Origin: SZUA-36 sp963749115
GTDB lineage: Bacteria > Pseudomonadota > Gammaproteobacteria > Xanthomonadales > SZUA-36
Length of the DNA stretch: 64,000 bases
Direction: 5' to 3'
NCBI GenBank assembly: GCA_963749115.1
Contig: CAVVLP010000011.1
Coordinates: 1 to 64,000 of the forward strand
The position numbers and the translations under genes were made by a program. Numbering within the stretch: position 1 is the stretch's first letter; each line of letters starts with the position of its first letter. Under the pieces are notes generated by a model, which worked only from the letters and a program-made list of their open reading frames with translations, had not been told where the DNA came from and did no database searches. Of this stretch, positions 34,291 through 43,767 are shown in pieces.

Positions 34291-36793
34291 ATGAGAAGAA
34301 TCTTAATCATCCTGCTGTGTGGCCTTTTCACAATAAAGTCTGCCATGGCGCTTGATCCGTTTGTGGTTTCTGATATCAGGGTCGAAGGATTACAGCGCAT
34401 TTCAGAAGGCACGGTGTTCAATTACCTGCCAATAGACGCCAACGAGTTGTTAACCGCATCCAAGGCGCGTCAAGCCATCCGCTCGCTGTTTCAAACCGGG
34501 TTTTTCAGCGAAATTGATCTTGAACGCGAGGCTGACATCCTGATCATCAGGGTGCAGGAACGGCCGGCCATTGCGGCTGTCGTACTGTCGGGTAACAAGG
34601 CGATCAAGGACGAGGACATGCTACCCGTCCTTGCAGACATCGGTCTTGCCCAGGGTGAGGTATTTCAACCACAGTCATTGGATCGTATTAAACAGGAACT
34701 GGTCAGGCAATATTTTAGCCAGGGGCGATATGCGGTAACAGTGGATAGCCGGGTTGTAGAACTGGATCGCAACCGGGTACGTATCTCAATCACTATATCG
34801 GAAGGCGATACTGCAGAGATCAAGCACATCAATATCGTTGGCAATACGTTGTTTACCGACAAGGAAATCAGGAGCGAATTCGAGTCCAAAATCCCTCCAC
34901 GCTGGAAATTCTGGTCAAAAGATGACCAGTATTCGCGTGAAAAACTTTCCGGGGACCTCGAAAAAATTCGTTCTTATTACCAGGATCGTGGTTACATTGA
35001 TGCCAATGTTGAATCGACGCAGGTATCGATCAGCCCGGACAAAGCGGACATCTACATTACTGCCAACATTATTGAAGGCGAGCAGTACACGGTTGAAAAA
35101 ATCCAGGTAACCGGTGACCTGGTGATCGAGGAAGCGACCTTGAGACGCCTGATCATGACCCAGGACAATGACATATTTTCACGCAAAAAAATGGAACAAA
35201 GCGTTGAAAATATTACGTCCCTGCTGTCGAATATCGGCTACGCATTCGCCAACGTAAACCCAATTCCCCAGATTGACCGGGATAACCGCCTGGTCACCAT
35301 CAATTACTTTGTCGATCCCGGTAAGCGGGTCTATGTCCGGCAGATTACTTTTGTGGGCAACAGTGGCACCAAGGATGAGGTATTGCGGCGGGAGATGCGT
35401 CAATTTGAAGGCGGCTGGTTCTCACAGGCGGCCATTGACCGCTCCAAGATACGTCTGCAACGCCTGACCTATTTCGACTCCGTCAATATCGAAACACCCG
35501 CCGTACCCGGCACCGATGACCAGATTGACGTGGTTGTCTCCGTTGTCGAACGTGCTGCCGGCAGTTTCTCGGTGGGTCTTGGTTATTCACAGGTCCAGGG
35601 AATCATTGCATCCTTGAGTGTTCAGCAGGACAACTTTCTGGGTAGCGGCAAACGTGTAGGTTTATCCCTGTCTCACAGCAGCATTATAAGTAGCTTTAAC
35701 GTGAGCTATGACAACCCCTACGCTACCGAGGATGGCGTCAGTCGCGGTTTCTACCTCCGATACCAGGAGTTTGATCAGGCCGGTGCAAATATCTCGACCT
35801 TCACCAGTACCGAAGCGGCAGGTGGTGTGAGCTTTGGTTTGCCATTGACCGAAGTAGATTATATCCGTGCGGGAACGGGACTCAGATCAACCGACCTGAA
35901 TATCGGTGCATTTGTCTTTGAACGGGAATTTGTAGATCCCGACGACCCCGATAATATTCTTTGTAACGATATTAATGAAAACGGTATTTGCCCTGAGCAA
36001 TACCTGGTTCCACGAGCGGGTGACCCGCTTTCAAAATCACTCGACCATAATGGTGACGGCGAGCTTAGTTCCAAGGAACGCGATTTCTTCACCTGGGATT
36101 TCACTGCCTCCTGGACCAGGGACACGCGTAACCACTTCCTGAACCCGACACGCGGGTCGTCACAGCGTTTGAGCCTGGAGACTTCATTACCCGGAAGCTC
36201 CCGTCAGTTCTATAAACTATTCTATCGCGCAGCCAAGTACTGGCCTATCTGGGCTGACCTGGTATTCTCCGTCCACGGTGAGGTAGGTTATGGCGATGCT
36301 TATGACAACTACGATAGCACGTCACTGGCCACCCCTGTTCCCAGCCCTGAGTTGCCGGAAGGGACCGAGGGGGAATGCCTGCAGGAGGAGGTGATGACAC
36401 TGGATACGGGTTTGCCGTTTTATGAACATTTCTACGGCGGTGGTGTACGTGATATCCGGGGTTTTGAAGACAATACACTGGGCCCTAAAGACGGTCTGAT
36501 CAGCTGCCGGGCAGTGGGTGGTGATGTGAAAGTTGCAGGTGGTGTCGAACTTGCCATTCCCACGCCATTTACCAAGGGCGGCGGTTCACGTATCGCGTTG
36601 TTCATTGACGTTGGTAACGTGTATGAAAACTGGAGTACGTTTCGATGCCGGTCTGTTCAGGGCTTCAACAGGCATCTCGGTGACATGGCAGGCACCTATC
36701 GGACCCATCATCATGAACTATGCATTCCCCCTCAAGAAATTCCGTGGTGACCGTACTGAAGCCTTGCAGTTCTCATTTGGAACTACCTTCTAG
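34291..36793 (+). CDS. bamA: Outer membrane protein assembly factor BamA, EF-hand loop, one frameshift
   Basis: The essential Omp85 protein that inserts beta-barrels into the outer membrane. A signal peptide ends near SAMA. Five POTRA domains cover about residues 22-420, then comes a 16-strand barrel with the family RGF-type motif (VRDIRGFEDNTLGP). One inserted C at 36643 shifts the frame. Without it the last strands read TFDAGLFRASTGISV and end FPLKKFRGDRTEALQFSF...F with the required terminal Phe at 36793. An insert in an extracellular loop (residues about 553-600) contains a textbook EF-hand calcium loop, DHNGDGELSSKE (585-596), preceded by a weaker one, DINENGICPEQY (560-571). Confidence 0.96.
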
Positions 36794-36839
36794 GCTTAAA
36801 ACTTAATACAAACGCTCAAAAAGGGTACAATTCGAAGTT

Positions 36840-37367
36840 ATGAAACGCTTTTTACCCCTATTGCTGACGCTTTTCGTGCTCGTTGCCGGTCCGGCAACCG
36901 CACAGCAGTTGCGCGTGGGTTACGTGGATATGAAGCAGGTTCTTGATAACGCTCCACAGGTTTTGGCAGGTCGTGAGAAACTGGATCTCGAATTCCGGCC
37001 CCGAAACGAGACCATTGAATTCCAGGAGCGCCAGGTGCAATCGATGGAAGACCGGTTGCAACTGGGCGACCTGGCGGAAGATGCAAGACTGCGTCTTGAC
37101 CGTGAATTACGTGAAATGCGACGCAATGTTAACCGGCAAAAAGAAGACCTGCGTGATGAATTATCCTTCCGCCGAACTGAAGAAGTTCAGAAACTGGAGG
37201 ATCAGATCAATCTCGCCGTGCAGGAAATTGCGCGCGACAATGGTTACGACCTGATACTTTCAAGCCCCGTGGTTTACGCTGACCCATCATTGGATATCAC
37301 CCAGCTTATCCTTGATCAGCTCAGACTGGAGTATGAAGCGGATAAACGGGAACGATCGTCTCGCTAG
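36840..37367 (+). CDS. skp: Periplasmic chaperone Skp (OmpH family)
   Basis: Skp is a trimeric, jellyfish-shaped holdase that carries unfolded outer-membrane proteins to BamA. It is 175 residues, with signal peptide MKRFLPLLLTLFVLVAGPATA and the core beginning LRVGYVDMKQVLDNAPQ. The long coiled-coil tentacles (about 40-140) are rich in Arg/Glu, and the body strand ends with DLILSSPVVYADPSLDIT. It lies 46 bases after bamA, the conserved position. Confidence 0.94.
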   Translation: MKRFLPLLLTLFVLVAGPATAQQLRVGYVDMKQVLDNAPQVLAGREKLDLEFRPRNETIEFQERQVQSMEDRLQLGDLAEDARLRLDRELREMRRNVNRQKEDLRDELSFRRTEEVQKLEDQINLAVQEIARDNGYDLILSSPVVYADPSLDITQLILDQLRLEYEADKRERSSR

Positions 37368-37408
37368 TGAGTGTCGTTCGCGTCACGATGATATAAGCGC
37401 TTTCTTAT

Positions 37409-38443
37409 ATGCAAAAGCCTATCTGTAGCATCAAACTTTCCGAACTGGCTGAACAATTCAATCTGCAAATTGAAGGTGATGGCGACACCTTGATTGAAGG
37501 TGTTGGAACCTTGGCGGATGCGTCCGGTACACAGATCAGTTTTCTTTCCAACCCGGCTTATCGCGAGCAGCTGAAAACCACCCGGGCGGCCGCTGTCATC
37601 GTTTCTGCCGATGATGCTAAAAACTGCACGGTCAACGTACTGATTGCAGATGACCCGTATGTCAGTTATGCAAAGATAGCCGGGATTTTCGACCCGCGAA
37701 GACCACCAAAACCGGGCTTGCATAGCTCTGCCAGTATCGATTCTTCTGCGACAATCGGGCGCGATGTACATATCGGTGCCAATGCGGTTATCGGCCCCGG
37801 ATGTGAAATTGCAGATGCCTGTTTTATCGGACCGGGTTGTGTTTTGATTGCTGATTGCAGACTTGGACACAGTACCAAACTGGTCGCAAACGTAACGATT
37901 TGTGAAGCTGTCCGGATAGGCCAGCGAACCGTCATCCACCCGGGTGCAGTCATAGGTTCAGATGGCTTCGGCGTGGTTTTCGATAAGGATCACTGGCTTA
38001 AGATTCCACAAGTAGGCAGTGTTCATATTGGCGACGATTGTGAAATCGGTGCCAACACGACTATCGACCGTGGTGCCATCGGCGATACGATTATTGAAGA
38101 CGATGTAAGACTCGATAATCAGATTCAGATTGCCCACAATGTAGAGGTTGGAGCACATACCGCGATGGCCGCCCGTGTAGGCATTTCCGGTAGTACGAAA
38201 ATTGGCCAATACTGCATGTTTGGGGGGCGGTCCTCTACGGTTGGACATATCCAGGTGGCTGACCGGACTACAGTCACTGGAAATGGTGTGCTTACAAAAT
38301 CAGTCACACAACCCGGAACGACATGGGGTTGCTTAATACCGGCTCAGCCGGTGAGGGAATGGAACCGTTCACTTGTCCATTTACGCAGACTGGAAGAAAT
38401 GGCCCGGCGTCTACTAAACCTTGAAAAACAAAACGAAAAATAG
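37409..38443 (+). CDS. lpxD: UDP-3-O-acyl-glucosamine N-acyltransferase
   Basis: LpxD adds the second (N-linked) hydroxyacyl chain in lipid A synthesis. It is 344 residues. The uridine-binding N-terminal domain (KLSELAEQFNLQIEGDG) is followed by a left-handed beta-helix of hexapeptide repeats (IGRDVHIGANAVIGPGCEI onward), with catalytic His in NQIQIAHNVEVGAHTAMA. A C-terminal helix (LRRLEEMARRLLNLEKQ) completes it. It is followed by fabZ, lpxA and lpxB, the canonical lipid A cluster. Confidence 0.96.
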   Translation: MQKPICSIKLSELAEQFNLQIEGDGDTLIEGVGTLADASGTQISFLSNPAYREQLKTTRAAAVIVSADDAKNCTVNVLIADDPYVSYAKIAGIFDPRRPPKPGLHSSASIDSSATIGRDVHIGANAVIGPGCEIADACFIGPGCVLIADCRLGHSTKLVANVTICEAVRIGQRTVIHPGAVIGSDGFGVVFDKDHWLKIPQVGSVHIGDDCEIGANTTIDRGAIGDTIIEDDVRLDNQIQIAHNVEVGAHTAMAARVGISGSTKIGQYCMFGGRSSTVGHIQVADRTTVTGNGVLTKSVTQPGTTWGCLIPAQPVREWNRSLVHLRRLEEMARRLLNLEKQNEK

Positions 38444-38450
38444 GCTCGAT

Positions 38451-38912
38451 ATGATTGAGAAACTGATACAAACACCCATTGAAAGTGCCGAAATAATGAA
38501 ATTGCTTCCGCACCGGTATCCACTGCTGTTGATAGACCGGGTGACCTCCTACACCCTGGAACCTGAGAAGACGCTTACCGCCATTAAAAACGTTACAATT
38601 AATGAGCCATTTTTTCAGGGTCATTTCCCTACCAATCCGGTGATGCCGGGGGTCCTGATACTCGAAGCCATGGCGCAGGCCTGTGGTGTGCTGGCCCACG
38701 TGGCCCTGTCAACAGAGGGAACGATCGGCGGTATTTATTACCTGGTTAAAATAGACAATGCGAAGTTCGCCCGAAAAGTGGTTCCCGGTGACCAATTGCT
38801 GATAAATGTTACACAGACACGGATCATGCGTGGCCTGGGTAAGTACGAAGCCCGCTGCAGCGTTGAAGGTCAGCGTACCGCCAGCTGTGAAATTCTGTGT
38901 TCCGAAGGTTAA
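38451..38912 (+). CDS. fabZ: 3-hydroxyacyl-[ACP] dehydratase FabZ
   Basis: A hot-dog-fold dehydratase in fatty-acid elongation that competes with LpxA/LpxD for hydroxyacyl-ACP. It has LLPHRYPLLLIDRV and the catalytic stretch GHFPTNPVMPGVLILEAMAQ, containing the active-site His and Glu, 153 residues in all. I chose ATG at 38451 (MIEKLIQTPIES) rather than the open extension back into lpxD. It starts 7 bases after lpxD. Confidence 0.96.
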   Translation: MIEKLIQTPIESAEIMKLLPHRYPLLLIDRVTSYTLEPEKTLTAIKNVTINEPFFQGHFPTNPVMPGVLILEAMAQACGVLAHVALSTEGTIGGIYYLVKIDNAKFARKVVPGDQLLINVTQTRIMRGLGKYEARCSVEGQRTASCEILCSEG

Positions 38913-38936
38913 AATTTTTTCAGGGGAAGATTGATT

Positions 38937-39707
38937 ATGATACATCCAACAGCCCTTATTGACCCCAAAGCCGAGCTTGCGGATGACGTCGAAGTCGGTC
39001 CTTTTTCCATTGTAGATGCGAAGGTCCGTATCGATGCCGGTACACGAATCGGACCGCACGCGGTCATTACCGGTCGCACGACCATTGGAAAAAACAATCA
39101 TATTTTCCAATTCACATCGATCGGTGAACAACCGCAGGATAAAAAATATGCGGGTGAAGATACCGAACTCGTCATCGGTGACGACAACACCATCCGTGAA
39201 ATGTGTACTTTCAGCCGGGGCTCGGCACAGGGCGGCGGTGTCACCCGTATCGGCAGCGATAACTGGATAATGGCCTGTGTTCACATTGCCCATGATTGCA
39301 TCCTGGGCGACCACATTATCATGGCCAACAATACATCGCTGGCCGGACACGTAACCATCGGTGACCATGCGATTTTGTCAGGCTACTCATTGATTCACCA
39401 ATATTGCTCTGTTGGCGAACACAGCTTTACGTCTTTCGCCAGTTATGTAAACCAGAGCATTCCGCCTTATGTGACGGTAGCAGGTGAGAAAGCCAGGGCC
39501 AAGGGTATCAATTCGGAAGGTCTTAAACGGCGGGGTTTTACCAGCGAGCAGATCAACCAGGTACGACGGGCCTATAAAATTCTTTACCGCGAGAGTTTAC
39601 CGCTGGAAGAAGCAACCACCCGACTCACTGAAATGGCCGTCAACTCTCCGGAAATACAACCCCTTGTCGATTTTTTAAATTTAGCTGAGCGCGGCATCAT
39701 TCGCTAA
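38937..39707 (+). CDS. lpxA: UDP-N-acetylglucosamine O-acyltransferase LpxA
   Basis: LpxA catalyses the first step of lipid A synthesis, a trimeric left-handed beta-helix in the cytoplasm. It starts MIHPTALIDPKAELADDVEVG. Hexapeptide repeats run through about residue 190, the catalytic His is in the MACVHIAHDCILG stretch, and the helical C-terminal domain has RAYKILYRESLPLEEA. It is 256 residues. The start at 38937 has a CAGGGGA ribosome binding site; a TTG two codons earlier is an alternative. The stop codon's last base is the first base of lpxB. Confidence 0.96.
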   Translation: MIHPTALIDPKAELADDVEVGPFSIVDAKVRIDAGTRIGPHAVITGRTTIGKNNHIFQFTSIGEQPQDKKYAGEDTELVIGDDNTIREMCTFSRGSAQGGGVTRIGSDNWIMACVHIAHDCILGDHIIMANNTSLAGHVTIGDHAILSGYSLIHQYCSVGEHSFTSFASYVNQSIPPYVTVAGEKARAKGINSEGLKRRGFTSEQINQVRRAYKILYRESLPLEEATTRLTEMAVNSPEIQPLVDFLNLAERGIIR

Positions 39708-40855
39708 TGATCATGGTTTTGGTAGCCGGAGAGACCTCTGGTGATCAACTCGGTGCGGCATTGATTAAAGCCATTCGCCAGCAAGAACCGGGAGTCCGAT
39801 TCGTCGGCATCGGCGGCCCGTTGATGAAAACCGAAGGCTGCGAATGCTGGTGGGATACCGGTGAACTCTCACTAATGGGCTTATTTGAAGTCGTCTCGCA
39901 CCTGCCCCGCCTGGTCAAATTACGGCGCCAGCTTGTTCAGCGGGTGTTGGAGCTGAAACCGGATGTTTACGTAGGTATCGATGCACCGGATTTCAATCTT
40001 GGTGTTGAAAAAAGACTAAAAGCCAGATCCATCCCGGTTATCCATTATGTCAGTCCCACCATCTGGGCCTGGCGATCCGGCAGGGTCAAAACCATCACAA
40101 AATCAACTGACAGGGTGCTGTGCCTGTTTCCATTTGAACCGGACTGTTATCAACATTATCCCGTGGCTGCGGATTACACGGGGCACCCCATGGCTGATGA
40201 GATTCCATTGCAGGTCGAAGCTGAACCCGCGCGCCTGGCACTCGGCGTGGAGACCGGGGACACCTGTGTTGCACTGTTGCCCGGTAGCCGGATGAGTGAA
40301 CTGGAAAAGCTTTCAACATCAATACTTGATGCTGCAAGCATTCTGAGTAAACGTTACCCCGGCATTCGTTTCCTGATGCCTGCCGCGACAGAAAAAGTCG
40401 GGGCGTATTTTAAATCCGTACTGCTGGAGTACCCCGATGTGAACTGCAAGATCTTTGCCGGCCGCAGTAAGGAAGTCATGGCTGCGTCAGACGTGGTGAT
40501 CTGTACCTCAGGCACCGCGACACTTGAGGTCATGCTGGTCAATCGTCCGATGGTTGTTTGCTACCGCATAGCAGGAACATCATACAACCTGATGAAGTGG
40601 TTCAAATTGCTAAAGACCCGCTTTTTTTCCCTTCCCAACATTCTTGCGGGGGAGCTACTCGTACCTGAATTACTGCAACATGAAGTGACCGGCCAACGAA
40701 TTGCCGATGAGGTCAGCAGGTGGCTGGATCAACCAGGGTCGGTTGACAGGCTCAAGCAACGTTTTGATGAGTTGCATAATATATTGAGGATTAATGCGGC
40801 GGTCACCGCAGGCAATGTAGTCCTTCGCCATATTGCCGGTCGCAACGGGTCATAA
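39707..40855 (+). CDS. lpxB: Lipid-A-disaccharide synthase LpxB
   Basis: A GT19 glycosyltransferase that joins UDP-diacyl-GlcN and lipid X into the lipid A disaccharide at the inner-membrane surface. It has VAGETSGDQLGAALIKAI, FVGIGGPLMKTEGC, LMGLFEVVSHLPRL, YVSPTIWAWRSGRV and the C-terminal LPGSRMSELEKL, and is 382 residues. It overlaps the lpxA stop codon by one base and ends directly before rnhB, so all are translated as one chain of coupled genes. Confidence 0.96.
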   Translation: MIMVLVAGETSGDQLGAALIKAIRQQEPGVRFVGIGGPLMKTEGCECWWDTGELSLMGLFEVVSHLPRLVKLRRQLVQRVLELKPDVYVGIDAPDFNLGVEKRLKARSIPVIHYVSPTIWAWRSGRVKTITKSTDRVLCLFPFEPDCYQHYPVAADYTGHPMADEIPLQVEAEPARLALGVETGDTCVALLPGSRMSELEKLSTSILDAASILSKRYPGIRFLMPAATEKVGAYFKSVLLEYPDVNCKIFAGRSKEVMAASDVVICTSGTATLEVMLVNRPMVVCYRIAGTSYNLMKWFKLLKTRFFSLPNILAGELLVPELLQHEVTGQRIADEVSRWLDQPGSVDRLKQRFDELHNILRINAAVTAGNVVLRHIAGRNGS

Positions 40856-41452
40856 ATGCAAGCTAGCCTTTTTCTGGAAGCCGGTGTGGATGAAGCAGGC
40901 CGCGGGCCACTGGCCGGACCCGTAGTGGTAGCCGCGGTTATTCTCCCAGCCGATTATGACCTTGAATACCTGGATGATTCAAAACGCCTTACTGCGCTCA
41001 AGCGTGAGCGACTGGCACCGCAAATTGAAAGCCAGGCAGTTGCTTTTGCGGTGGAGTTTGTTGAAGTAGACGAAATCGATCGTGTCAATATATTGCAAGC
41101 CACCATGAACGGAATGCAAAGGGCCGTCGAAAACCTCAACCCAGCCCCCCAGCGAGCCATGATTGACGGAAATCGTGCACCCTCACTGACCTGCGAGGTT
41201 AAAACCGTAATCGGCGGTGACCGGCTTGTCGCGTCCATTTCAGCCGCTTCAGTCCTCGCAAAGGTCTATCGGGACCAACTGATGCTATCGATGCATGATT
41301 TATATCCGGATTACGGCTTTGACCGGCACAAAGGTTACCCGACCGCCCATCACCTTGAGCGCCTCAAAACTCTTGGGCCCTGCCCTATTCACCGGAAGTC
41401 ATTCGCGCCGGTACGTAATGCTATCGAATACAGCACTGGTATTGGTTATTGA
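40856..41452 (+). CDS. rnhB: Ribonuclease HII
   Basis: RNase HII removes ribonucleotides from DNA and RNA primers. It has GVDEAGRGPLAGPVVVAAVI with the first catalytic Asp-Glu pair, LDDSKRLTALKRE, the third acidic residue in MIDGNRAPSL, and a fourth in ASVLAKVYRDQLM. It is 198 residues. It starts at the base after lpxB ends. In many relatives dnaE follows; here the block ends and a palindromic non-coding stretch follows. Confidence 0.95.
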   Translation: MQASLFLEAGVDEAGRGPLAGPVVVAAVILPADYDLEYLDDSKRLTALKRERLAPQIESQAVAFAVEFVEVDEIDRVNILQATMNGMQRAVENLNPAPQRAMIDGNRAPSLTCEVKTVIGGDRLVASISAASVLAKVYRDQLMLSMHDLYPDYGFDRHKGYPTAHHLERLKTLGPCPIHRKSFAPVRNAIEYSTGIGY

Positions 41453-41957
41453 CCAAGGTCTGATCAAATTCATCGTTGGGGCGCTGTGATGGGTATGGAC
41501 TTACCAGGACTCGCTGCAAGTACGTCCCTGTAGAGCTCTGGCGCGACGTCCATGTCGCTCAAGGTCCTGATAAGTCCATACCCATCACAGCTGAATCATC
41601 AAACGACGTGCATCTATCAGAAACCATTGACTCATGCATTCGCACAAAGCCGAGGGGGTGCAGTGCCTTACTTCAGGACCGTGAGCGACAGGAAGTCGCG
41701 ACCGCGCGCCCATGGATGGGTTCACAGCATGTCCTGAAACAAGATACCACACCACCTTGGCTTCCCGCCGATCAAGGGTGACCAGCCCGAACATTGCACC
41801 AGTCGGTGCCGTCTCTTCTCAGGATATTGAAACATAGCGGAATATGGCGTTTTAGAGGAATAATCACAAAGTACACTAGTCCTCGAGCAGAGCCTATCCC
41901 GGTCCTGGCTGGTCCAGGCAGCTCACCTGAAATTATCCAGACTTGATTTAGCCCAGA
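41453..41957. other. Non-coding stretch with repeat-family copy (element B)
   Basis: About 500 bases between convergent rnhB and a thioredoxin gene. It contains the second 109-bp palindrome and the shared motif ATCAGAAACCATTG at 41616-41629, followed as in element A by a similar GCACA.AGC.GAGGG stretch. TTCAGGAC (about 41670) mirrors GTCCTGAA (about 41731). The 20-mer CCAGCCCGAACATTGCACCA at 41782-41801 is identical to one arm of the palindrome at 48.9 kb. CCTTACTTCAGGAC here also occurs in reverse orientation in element A near 18.78 kb. No reading frame is credible. Confidence 0.7.
41483..41591. repeat. 109-bp palindrome, copy B
   Basis: The left arm begins GCTGTGATGGGTATGGAC (41483-41510) and pairs with 41564-41591 (ending GTCCATACCCATCACAGC) at 27 of 28 positions around a 53-base loop. 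It has the same overall length as copy A at 18393-18501, the same flank GGGGCGCTG before the left arm, and a loop with a similar start. The middle of each arm differs between copies while staying self-complementary. Confidence 0.75.
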
Positions 41958-42434
41958 CTACATCGAGTCAATAAACGACTCGATATCCTCACGGGTTACC
42001 GGCCCGACGTAGGTCTTAACCGGGATCCCTTCGGGGTTAAGAATGATCGTTGTCGGTAGCGCCTTTGGGGCGCCGAAAGGCTCAGGTGGGGCATATACGT
42101 CTATCAGCAGAATCCGGTAACTTGGGTTATATTCTGCGAGAAATTCGTCAAAGTTTTCCGGTGCCGTATCTTCAAAAGCCAGTCCAAGCACAATGATGTC
42201 TTCACGTGCTTCATTCAGGCTGGATAAATCCGGGATTTCTTTTCGACAGGGTGCGCACCAGGTCGCCCAGTAATTGAGCACTACCCATTTTTGCCGAAAA
42301 TCACTCACACTCACGGCTTCGCCATGCAGTTGCTGCAAAGTAAAATCAACCGGTTGCTGATTTTCAGCATCTGCGCGTAAACCGGAAACCATCAAAACCA
42401 TTAGCGTTAAGGCCAAACTTATTACTCTTGTCAT
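41958..42434 (-). CDS. TlpA/ResA-like secreted thioredoxin
   Basis: A 158-residue periplasmic thiol-disulfide protein. The signal peptide is about residues 1-22 (MTRVISLALTLMVLMVSG). A thioredoxin-like AhpC/TSA-Redoxin fold contains the WATWCAPCRKE active site (Cys60, Cys63), and the cis-proline loop is ALPTTIILNPEG. TlpA/ResA proteins keep apocytochrome c or other envelope cysteines reduced. No cytochrome biogenesis genes are nearby, so the partner is unknown. It follows the YihY/BrkB gene by 15 bases and is probably co-transcribed with it. Confidence 0.88.
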   Translation of the reverse strand: MTRVISLALTLMVLMVSGLRADAENQQPVDFTLQQLHGEAVSVSDFRQKWVVLNYWATWCAPCRKEIPDLSSLNEAREDIIVLGLAFEDTAPENFDEFLAEYNPSYRILLIDVYAPPEPFGAPKALPTTIILNPEGIPVKTYVGPVTREDIESFIDSM

Positions 42435-42449
42435 TTTTTCTTCCTATTC

Positions 42450-43673
42450 TCAGGTTTCGGTTTGCGTATACATGGCTTTCAGTGATTGTTGCATATTCAA
42501 TTTATGCTCTGAGATAGACCTGAAAAAGACCGGATCCCATTCACTCTTACTTGGAACTTCGAGTTTCTCTCCAACTGGCAGGTAGTATTCGCCGGCATGG
42601 TACAGGTCCAGCAGGCTGACCGTATCCATATCCCTGCACAGAAGCCAGTTTCCATCTTCACTTCGTGCAACCAGGCCTGCTTCAAATAACAGGGATAGCT
42701 GCCCGGCCAGTACCGGTTCTGTTACACCTTCCATTGACTCCAACAGGGTCTCAACCGCGAGTGCCTTTCCTTCAGTTTGTGCTTTCCACAAATAGCCAAC
42801 CAGGCGATAGGCGAGTAAAAAGCCCCACTTCTTGGGCCAACCCCAGTCAACCTTACGGTCATTGAACGTGGTCAGCGAGGCCGCCAGCGACGCGCCCAAC
42901 AGGACGACTATCCATACCAGGTACAGCCAGAACAAAAATATGGGAATGGTTGCCAGCGCACCATAGATAACATTAAAACTGGCATTCGCCACAAAGGTGA
43001 CAAAAGCCTGTTTAGCCAGGCCAAACAGAACTGCAGACAAAAATGCACCAACCAGGGCATGGGTAAAGTTAACACGACGGTTCGGAACCAGGAAAAACAT
43101 TAATGTGAACGCGAGCCAGGATAAGGAAAATATACCCAGTGCACGCCAGTTTGAATGGGAGGCTGCACCCACTGCCACCTGCTCGAATACGGGTTGTGCA
43201 CTCAGAGCAACAGCAGCACCCAGGGCCATTGGTCCCAGTGTTAGTACCGCCCAGTACATGACCACCCTGTTGCCAATGCTTCGGGCTGTGGGCACCCGCC
43301 AGATCAGGTTAAAGGTGCGTTCAATTCTGACCATTAGCAGCAATGCCGTGATAATCAGAACCAGTGTACCCGTCAGGGTCAGTTTACCCACACTCTCCAG
43401 AAAACCGGTCAGGTAAACCTGTATCTGATCTCCCGATGCGGGTACAAAGTTAGAGAATACAAATGATTGGAGTTGTTCACTCCATTGCTGGAATACAGGA
43501 AAGATCGACGCCACACCGAAAACCACGGCCAGCAACGGAACCATCGAAAACAGGCTGGTATAACTCAACGAAGCAGCCTCATCGAATAACCTGTCCTCAC
43601 CAAAATGCCGCCAGACATGGGCTGCCAGCCGCCTGACGCGGGGAATGCTGCTGAATGATTCCAGTACGTTCAA
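42450..43673 (-). CDS. YihY/BrkB family membrane protein
   Basis: A 407-residue polytopic inner-membrane protein of the YihY (formerly RNase BN/BrkB) family. Six hydrophobic segments occupy about residues 35-265, with family features AASLSYTSLFSMVPLLAVVF, RTFNLIWRV and FGLAKQAFVTFV. A cytoplasmic C-terminal region of about 140 residues looks like a winged-helix (LLESMEGVTEPVLAGQLSLLF). The function of the family is unresolved; the old RNase BN assignment was wrong. A small thioredoxin gene follows. Confidence 0.88.
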   Translation of the reverse strand: MNVLESFSSIPRVRRLAAHVWRHFGEDRLFDEAASLSYTSLFSMVPLLAVVFGVASIFPVFQQWSEQLQSFVFSNFVPASGDQIQVYLTGFLESVGKLTLTGTLVLIITALLLMVRIERTFNLIWRVPTARSIGNRVVMYWAVLTLGPMALGAAVALSAQPVFEQVAVGAASHSNWRALGIFSLSWLAFTLMFFLVPNRRVNFTHALVGAFLSAVLFGLAKQAFVTFVANASFNVIYGALATIPIFLFWLYLVWIVVLLGASLAASLTTFNDRKVDWGWPKKWGFLLAYRLVGYLWKAQTEGKALAVETLLESMEGVTEPVLAGQLSLLFEAGLVARSEDGNWLLCRDMDTVSLLDLYHAGEYYLPVGEKLEVPSKSEWDPVFFRSISEHKLNMQQSLKAMYTQTET

Positions 43674-43724
43674 ATTATCCTCCGGGTTGAGCAGATGTAC
43701 GCATGTATTGTCTTATGGTAACGG

Positions 43725-43730
43725 TATAAT
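43725..43730 (+). promoter_or_regulatory. -10 element before arsC-like gene
   Basis: A perfect TATAAT lies 37 bases before the TTG start of the ArsC-like gene in the divergent gap. No strong -35 is visible at the standard distance, so the promoter may be weak or activator-dependent. Confidence 0.4.
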
Positions 43731-43767
43731 AATCAGCCGACTCACATATTGACAGAAGGACATCCAA

